Shown here one piece after another: positions 58,020-64,000 of a DNA stretch of 64,000 nt. This DNA comes from Calliopsis andreniformis (lineage: Eukaryota; Arthropoda; Insecta; Hymenoptera; Andrenidae), in assembly GCF_051401765.1 (NCBI RefSeq), contig NC_135069.1:11634501-11698500 (forward strand), in the 5' to 3' direction. A program made the position numbers and the translations under genes. The notes beneath the pieces were generated by a model. The model did not search any database, was not told the origin of the DNA, and was given only the letters and a program-made list of their open reading frames with translations. Numbering within the stretch: position 1 is the stretch's first letter; every line of letters begins with the position of its first letter.

Positions 58020-58604
58020 GCAGTGCTTTTTCTCAGGTTAGGGATAAAACAGAGTACCAAAGTAATAAGTTTAGTTTGGCTTGTGCACACCAGGTGGCGC
58101 CTAATCAGGAGGCCCGTGATACCCAATTTGGCATGCCTGTTTAGAGAATTTGTTCCTCCACTACATACACCACCGTACGAGCTACGTGTACCGTTTATGT
58201 CCCACAAAAAGTCCCGTGAAAAATCATTCTGAGACACACTGTTGTGGCACTAACAGTGGGTGAGTTCGACACTTCAGACTACTTCGGACAGCTTTGGAAA
58301 AAAATTTGAAATGTTTAAGTTCAAGTCATCAAAGCAAGCGGCACGAGCAACATTCAGTCTTTTTAATATTACAGATGTTTTCACTTTCCGACTCGGAAGG
58401 AGATTCTTCGGTGAGATCTCCAAAAATTTTTATGAAATTTCGAGGATCAAGTATGAAAACCAAACGATGATATTTTATGGAATATCTCATGCCAATGCGT
58501 ATTTTTTTATGAAGAATTAAATTAAAACAAATTTATGTACAAGATGATATAACCGAAAAGGGGCGATTTTACGTGTAATAATAATCCAAAAATAAAGAAT
58601 ACAA
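58020..58604. other. Intergenic sequence
   Basis: Frames at 57989-58237 (minus), 58023-58232 and 58260-58520 (plus) overlap each other and show no domain. They are not called. Confidence 0.45.
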
Positions 58605-59098
58605 AGTTTTTATAAAATACTTAGTTTCTGAGAAAATTGAATTTAAAGATTTGTGTGGTATGTGTACAGAAAAATAAGCAGTGCCAATATCATGATAAGT
58701 ACTGATAATACATTTATTAATAATTGTATTGCTTTATATTTACCATTTATATTACAAAATGAATTGCTGAAAATGTCATCATTGTTGCTACATACAAATC
58801 CTTCTTCGAATCGGACAATCACGTACTGATATTTCGGTAAAATCTGTATTATTGCTTCTAACTGCAGAAGATTTAGAGTGCTTCCTGCGTATACTAATTC
58901 TTTCATATGACTCAATAAATAGCTTATTGTTAGCATTCGAGAAATTAAAGCATCATAATACGGTAACATCATTCTATGATTCTGTGATTCGAAGAACAAG
59001 GATTTGTATACATCAACAGGGATGACACTTATACTGCACGCATACTAAACGAATCTTTAAATTCAATTTTCCCGAAAACTAAGCGTCTTATGAAACAA
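58605..59098. mobile_element. Inverted-repeat element with a 118-codon minus-strand frame
   Basis: TACTTAGTTTCTGAGAAAAT and TGAATTTAAAGATT on the left are matched in reverse complement by AATCTTTAAATTCAATTTTC and CCGAAAACTAAGCG on the right (59052-59091). GTTTTCGAGAAAAT...GAATTT is a recurring insect DNA-transposon end. The interior carries the frame described at 58643-58999. Confidence 0.65.
58643..58999 (-). other. Unrecognised 118-codon frame inside the inverted-repeat element
   Basis: An open frame with normal, non-repetitive composition: an N-terminal amphipathic part (ALISRMLTISYLLSHMKELV), a middle with three Cys, and a strongly hydrophobic C-terminus (LLINVLSVLIMILALLIFLY) like a membrane anchor. 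I do not recognise it. It could be the 3' exon of a captured host gene, such as the end of a receptor, or chance. The surrounding repeat argues for the former or for chance over a resident gene. Confidence 0.3.
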
Positions 59099-59117
59099 TT
59101 TTATTCAAATGAACAGA

Positions 59118-59490
59118 TAGAAGTCACACGGTGCAAGATCTTGCGAATACGGAGAATGATCAAGCACAGAAATGTGCTTGTCCGCTAAAAACTGCTTCAC
59201 AGATAGGACATTGTGGGCTGGTGCGTTGTCCTGGTGCATTCCTGTGCTTGAACATCCTCCATATTTGCCAGATCTCGCACCGTCTGACTTCTATCTGTTC
59301 CCAAAAGTCGAAAGTGCATTGAAGGGAACACATTTTCAGTTTATTGGAACATATAAAAATGAAAACGGCAGAGTTGTTGAAGAGGCTGACAACTGATGAG
59401 CTACAGTATTGTTTTAAACAATAGAAAACACATATGCAGCTGTATGTAAATAGAGGAGGAGAGTATGTTGAAGGGGATAAAAGTTAAATG
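59118..59490 (+). pseudogene. mariner transposase C-terminal fragment
   Basis: Frames contain VLEHPPYLPDLAPSDFYLFP and KVESALKGTHFQFI, then KTAELLKRLTTDELQYCFKQ and EYVEGDK. HPPYSPDLAPSDF(F/Y)LFP is the signature around the last catalytic Asp of mariner-family transposases, and the rest follows the family order. The frame shifts before the signature and stops occur after it. The N-terminal DNA-binding half is missing. Confidence 0.9.
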
Positions 59491-60795
59491 CAACTTTATT
59501 TGCAATAAATCACATTTCTCACACCAATCTCGTTATTTAATTGCCACATCTCGTATAGAATGTCATCGTTTGATCTTCACACTCGTCACTCAAAATGTCA
59601 TAAAAATCTCTGGCAGTTTCACCAAAATATCCCTTTTCAACATAAATCGGAAAGTGAAAATATAAGGGCAATCATGAAGGTCGTGTGGCTCATGGCTCGT
59701 GCCGCTTGCCGACGACTTGTACAGTTGAATATAGCGTTTCAAGAGTGAGAGAGTAAGGTTAATATTCGCCTTCTCTCGTACATCGAGATTACATACATGT
59801 GGCTCGTGCAGTAGTAGGTGTAGTGGAGGGGGAATCATAGTGTAGCTCCATCTCGCATTCATCAGACATAATATTATTTCTGTGACGAAAACAGTAACAG
59901 CAGATACCGACCAAGCAATCTCGAAAAGCCACGTGACTATCCCTTGTACTTTCTCGTCCTAGGCAAATGGTGCTCTAGAGCCCCATTACCATTTTCATAT
60001 CACTCTCGACGTTATCGATTCAGTCAGAAAATTTTGTTTTTCACCAATATTTCAAACATGAATTACTTTAAATCTTAAGATTACTTTCAGTAAATAAATT
60101 ATACAATTTATTTTATTAATAAATTTCAATAAATAGGTAAGTGTTTGCTTCTATAAATTTTTAACACAAGAATTATGCAAACATAACTGAGATAATTATG
60201 CTTTTTAGAAAAATATTAGTATAAATGAAAAAAAAAACGGCAAAAGTAACATTTGCATTTTTTGTACAAAAAAAGTTGCATAGTAATTCATTGTAAGTAT
60301 TTAAACAATTTCCTTATACATACATATTTGAGTTACCTTTTCATATCATGATTGACTTTGACTTTTACCGCATTAAATTAATGAAATTAATTGTAAAAAA
60401 ATAAAAAGTTTCCTACTACCTTTTAATATATTAAACAAAATGCGAAGAATTTAAATGTTTTACTAAAACAAAATCTGCTCATAATTTGACACTTACAGCT
60501 TAACATGAAAAATGCAACATAATATTTAAGTAAATAGAATTGGCTATTAAGACTCTGAAGCGTTATTGCTATCTTTATCTTTAGAACTAACGTATTTCGA
60601 ACTCTCAGTGCAAATCGTTTAAGAGGTTCCACCTGAGTTCCAGTGAGTTAAGTTCAGGATCATAAGAAAAAATCACCCTCGCCCAATTTCAGGAGAAATT
60701 TCAGGAAGAAAGTCTAATTTTTACTGTACAGATACAAATCGAACGTTGAAGAAAGAAGTTGAGCAAGCATGAACTAAGTGATACATAAATAAGTG
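59491..60795. other. Intergenic AT-rich stretch
   Basis: No gene. Overlapping short frames at 59465-59862 on both strands have no recognised domain. The rest is AT-rich. Confidence 0.5.
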
Positions 60796-62135
60796 ATACA
60801 GTGAGTGCAAAAAGTATTTATACAGCGAGTAAATTCAAATCCCTTTGTATAACTCAGTCTATTTATAAAATTTTATAAAATGTACAACTGGTATATAATT
60901 TTATAAATGGCTAGAGTCAAATTAAAAAAAAACTGTATAGATATTCAAATAATTTTCGAAAAAAGTCAACAAAATTCCATTTTAGGTAAAAACAGCCGCG
61001 TAAAAAGTATTTGTACAGCACTTGTTTAGGACTACAATGTATATTGTAAATAATGGTCGGTCACCTCTGTACAGTATTTAACTGTGCCAGTATGTTTAAA
61101 ATCACTATTACAATCGGTAGCGTTTAAAATCTGACAGTATTAACGACTATAGAGCATAGTGGATCGAAAAAGCGTAGGAGCGACCATTAAAGAGAGGAAC
61201 ATAATTATAATTAGTATCATTAATAGACCTTAATTTACGATTCAAGACATAATTCATCGATACGAATTATATAAAACAATAAAAAATAATTTCAGAAGTG
61301 GGCGTTCACAAAAAATTAGTAAACATGTCGAACAAATTATTTTTCATATGATTAATAAAAATCCCAAACTAAGTGCATGTAAAATTGCAGATAATCTTAA
61401 TAATCTTCTAGATGGCAAGATTTCACTTACTACCACTACAAATTTTTCACGGACACAAGGATATGATAGCAGAATAGTACGTAGGAAATGTTTTGTCAGT
61501 GACCAAAATAGAACAAAGAGATTAGAATTCGCGAAAACTTATAGAAATGCTGACATCAACTACTGCAATTATGTAGTTTTTACAAGCGAAAATACATTTA
61601 ATATCTTCAGCTCCGATAGATGTTATACTGTATGGAGAAAAAAAATTAAGCTTATAATGTTCAAAATTTAGAGCCTACTGTGAAGCATGATGGTGTGTCT
61701 GTGTTTGGGATTTCACGAGTGCTGCTGGAGCTGGAGAATTGCATTTCATAGAAGGGATCATGGATAATGAACTACATATATATTAACATTTTAAAAACAA
61801 ACCTCCATGCTAGTGTGGAAAAATTAGGAATTAGACATAATTTTGTCTTTATGCTGGACAATGACCCCAAGCATTTTGCTTATAATACAAGGATATGGAT
61901 ATTATATAATACATCATCATATATGAAAATCCCCTCAGTCATCAAATGTAAATGTAATAGAACTTACTTAGAAAAAAATATAGGAAAACCTAAGTATTTC
62001 TTCAAAAGAAACGTTGAAAAATGCAATACGGAAAGAATAGTACAAAATTACATATCGTGTGGCGAACACTCTTACATTATTTGCCGTAGCAGCAGTAAAT
62101 GTCCAAGGAACCCTTACTTGCTAGAATTTTAGTTT
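60796..62135 (+). mobile_element. Decayed Tc1-like element
   Basis: The left end ACAGTGAGTGCAAAAAGTAT and TTATACAGCG is typical of Tc1-type inverted repeats. A related string (CGCGTAAAAAGTATTTGTAC) recurs at about 60,998, so the end region is repeated. The transposase remnant follows. No matching right end was found before 62,200, so the element is truncated or diverged at its 3' side. Confidence 0.7.
61180..62132 (+). pseudogene. Tc1-like transposase, degenerate
   Basis: The N-part is broken (ATIKERN near 61183, NFRSGRSQKISKHVEQIIFH near 61291). A 107-codon frame has NPKLSACKIADNLNN (second helix-turn-helix) and FTSENTFNIFSSDRCYTVWR (family F-T-D-E-S-x-F: the catalytic Asp is replaced by Ser). 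After a frameshift comes EPTVKHDGVSVFGI, then KLGIRHNFVFMLDNDPKHFA (second catalytic region, D-N-D-P-K-H present). The third-acid region (SPDLNPIE) is not recognisable. With frameshifts and a missing catalytic Asp it is inactive. Confidence 0.87.
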
Positions 62136-63660
62136 ATTATCTATCGACACGTTGTACCAAGGTCTTGAACTTAGTCATAATTTTTATTTTTTCCACATGT
62201 TCATTCAAAGTCGAGGTGCTCCTTGGGTTTATTGCTCGCTATAATCATTAGTAGGATTAGCGGCGTGGGTCATTCGGGGATGCAATCGGTGCCTTCGGAT
62301 GACCATTCGGAAAAACCAGAAATTCCCACTTTACCGAATATTTCTTAACCCCACTACTTTTAGACACTGCCTTCTTGCTTCCCTCTCTGTTTTGTTATAA
62401 CCAATAAGTATTCACGCTTAATTTGTAAACGTCCCAGCATAACACATAAATATCGAGACACAGCAGCGAGATTGTAGATTTTGCTTTGAATAAGTCTAAC
62501 GAAAACCAAGAACAGTGTGTACTAATAATAGTTTTGAGTCACTCCATCAACAAATTTACAGTCCACTATCAAATTTTAAATATTCGCACAAAGTTAGTTC
62601 GGCGTGCGAAGTGTGAGTTAATTTATCTCATCAAATAGAAAACGCACACAACAATTTGGTCCTTTGAGCCGGATATTGATGACAAAGGAAGCTTGTGCAG
62701 CGCAGTGACCACCAAGGAGTGATTAGGCGATTTAGTGCATCAGCTTTGGTTATCGAAAGCATTGCTTATTAGTGTTGGAGATTGGATTATAACAGAAGCT
62801 TCAACGTTTATACGTCTCGATCTTAGCCTCTGTGCAAAGAGGGCAGATCAACAGTACCACCGTAGGACTACACGTCGCCGGTGAACTGACATATCCAAAA
62901 GCAACCGTATCGGACACTCCAACCAAGGAAGCAGCCTATTAAGACACCTCAACCAAGGAAGCAGCCGTCAGACAACGGATAATTCAAGAGTGACACATCG
63001 AAACATACCGTAGCATCGTAACAGTATCATCGAAGCAACGCAAAATCGTCGAGGAACTGTAGCAACATCTCAACCGTCCCAGAAGTTCAAGCGTCTGAGG
63101 ATTCAGTATACGAATCACCATTTCCTTAACATACTTCACTTCGTGTAAATAGATCTTGATTTCGTTCGTTATATATGTTGAGTTTTCATAGGAATGGGAG
63201 AATCATTTTACCACGACACGTGGTAGCACAATGAATACACCTTTTAATTCTGTACATCCGTATATTATAAGTGCGAGAGAACAAAAAAAAACTTGAATAT
63301 CGTGAGTGACGACATTGTACAAGTCTGGTATTATAAAACTTACAATGCGAAAAGAAACACAACGCTACAAAATAAATTTCGCCAAGCTTATACATTTGAG
63401 GCCCCGTTCGACATAGCGTCAGCACACACCAACCTGCGCCTCCGCACCGCGGCGCCACATACCAAACAGGAAACAGAAAATAAGTTCTCCATAACCGGAA
63501 ACAACTGATACCGCGAACCGCGTATAATTATTATTCAACAATATTAATTATCGGTGTAACTTGTTACTAATACACTTGTTAGGTAATACACAAGAGTCAG
63601 TTCAATTGAAGAGTCTCAGGAATCAGGGGACAGTGGGCTTCAATAAAGGGACAGCTTACA
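62136..63660. other. Intergenic sequence, possible LTR debris
   Basis: No gene. The segment from about 62,640 to 63,150 is GC-richer, with a partly duplicated phrase (CCAACCAAGGAAGCAGCC near 62,920 and TCAACCAAGGAAGCAGCC near 62,950), which may come from a retroelement untranslated region. Frames at 63186-63508 on both strands overlap and have no domain. Confidence 0.35.
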
Positions 63661-64000
63661 CGTACAGGGTGTTTCTAAATTCGTGGGAAAACTCGGAGGT
63701 GTAGGTAGAAGACAAGAAAATAAATCGAAAACTTCGTATGCAATATTCTCAGAAACGCTTAATTTGTTAGTTATACGCGATTTTATATTTCGTAAAATAC
63801 CGATGTAACAGTGACCCATCCCCTTTAAGGTTAGTGTCCGGGCTTCGACGAGGCCTCGAGCTTTTAAAGATCTAGGCATTTCTGGGCATATCGCAGTTCG
63901 CAAGATCAATCTGTCAAAACGTATGAATTAAATACTGTAACATATGAACAGCATCAGCTCCATTTTTAGCGGTACGTTATCTACAACAATTAGCTAGCGA
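63661..64000. repeat. Fragment of a dispersed ACAGGGTGTTTC repeat
   Basis: Begins TACAGGGTGTTTCTAAATTC, a common start of insect terminal-repeat elements. It contains AAACGCTTAATTTGTTAGTT-ATACGCGATTTTATATTTCG, similar to 56725-56765. The window ends before any second end. Confidence 0.5.

Noticed and set aside
1..64000. CRISPR arrays, operons, bacterial-type signals, tRNA or rRNA genes
   Set aside because: The window is eukaryotic with spliced genes; no direct-repeat/spacer arrays, and no tRNA cloverleaf or rRNA sequence was recognised by eye.

Overview
This is insect nuclear DNA, most likely from a hymenopteran. It is AT-rich, has GT-AG introns, and holds many small TTAA- and TA-flanked elements plus mariner, Tc1, jockey and gypsy remnants. 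The best-defined gene, on the plus strand, is the 3' two-thirds of pangolin, the TCF/LEF transcription factor at the end of the Wnt/beta-catenin pathway. The exact species cannot be read from the sequence. Calls of order rest on general resemblance and not on a marker gene.

Layout. Positions 1-9854 are intron or upstream sequence of pangolin, with microsatellites, a 33-bp minisatellite and one TTAA MITE. Positions 9855-28089 hold the pangolin exons: three exons of the linker, an alternative first exon (16885-17432), a short linker exon, the first half of the HMG box, two interchangeable exons for the second half of the HMG box (18729-18894 and 20427-20586), a C-clamp exon, and two alternative last exons (25124-25316 and 27645-28089). 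All junction phases agree. A long 3' UTR probably continues to about 33.5 kb.

Positions 35.7-47.3 kb are a nested transposon graveyard. It contains a 1.1-kb fold-back element, a pair of 213-bp palindromes in opposite orientation around a gypsy reverse-transcriptase fragment, and a decayed jockey-type LINE cut by a 1.4-kb solo LTR with a perfect 5-bp target duplication. A second 1.1-kb fold-back element follows.

On the minus strand, 47552-52954 is an intact, intronless 1800-codon ORF with seven tandem copies of one domain. A conserved Gln, a Trp 20 residues later and a Gly(-Asp) 12 residues after that keep identical spacing in all seven copies. The pattern resembles the herpesvirus-tegument type (C76-like) deubiquitinase fold, but the positions expected for the catalytic Cys and His are substituted in every copy. 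I read it as a multi-domain pseudoenzyme and the most unusual object in the window. From 53 kb to the end the sequence is repeat-rich, with MITEs, a mariner fragment and a degenerate Tc1-type transposase, and no convincing host gene.

Together, pangolin looks able to make isoforms that differ in N-terminus (possibly without the beta-catenin-binding region and with a CtBP-like motif), in DNA-binding half-domain and in C-clamp/tail. Each choice would change Wnt target selection or the switch between activation and repression.
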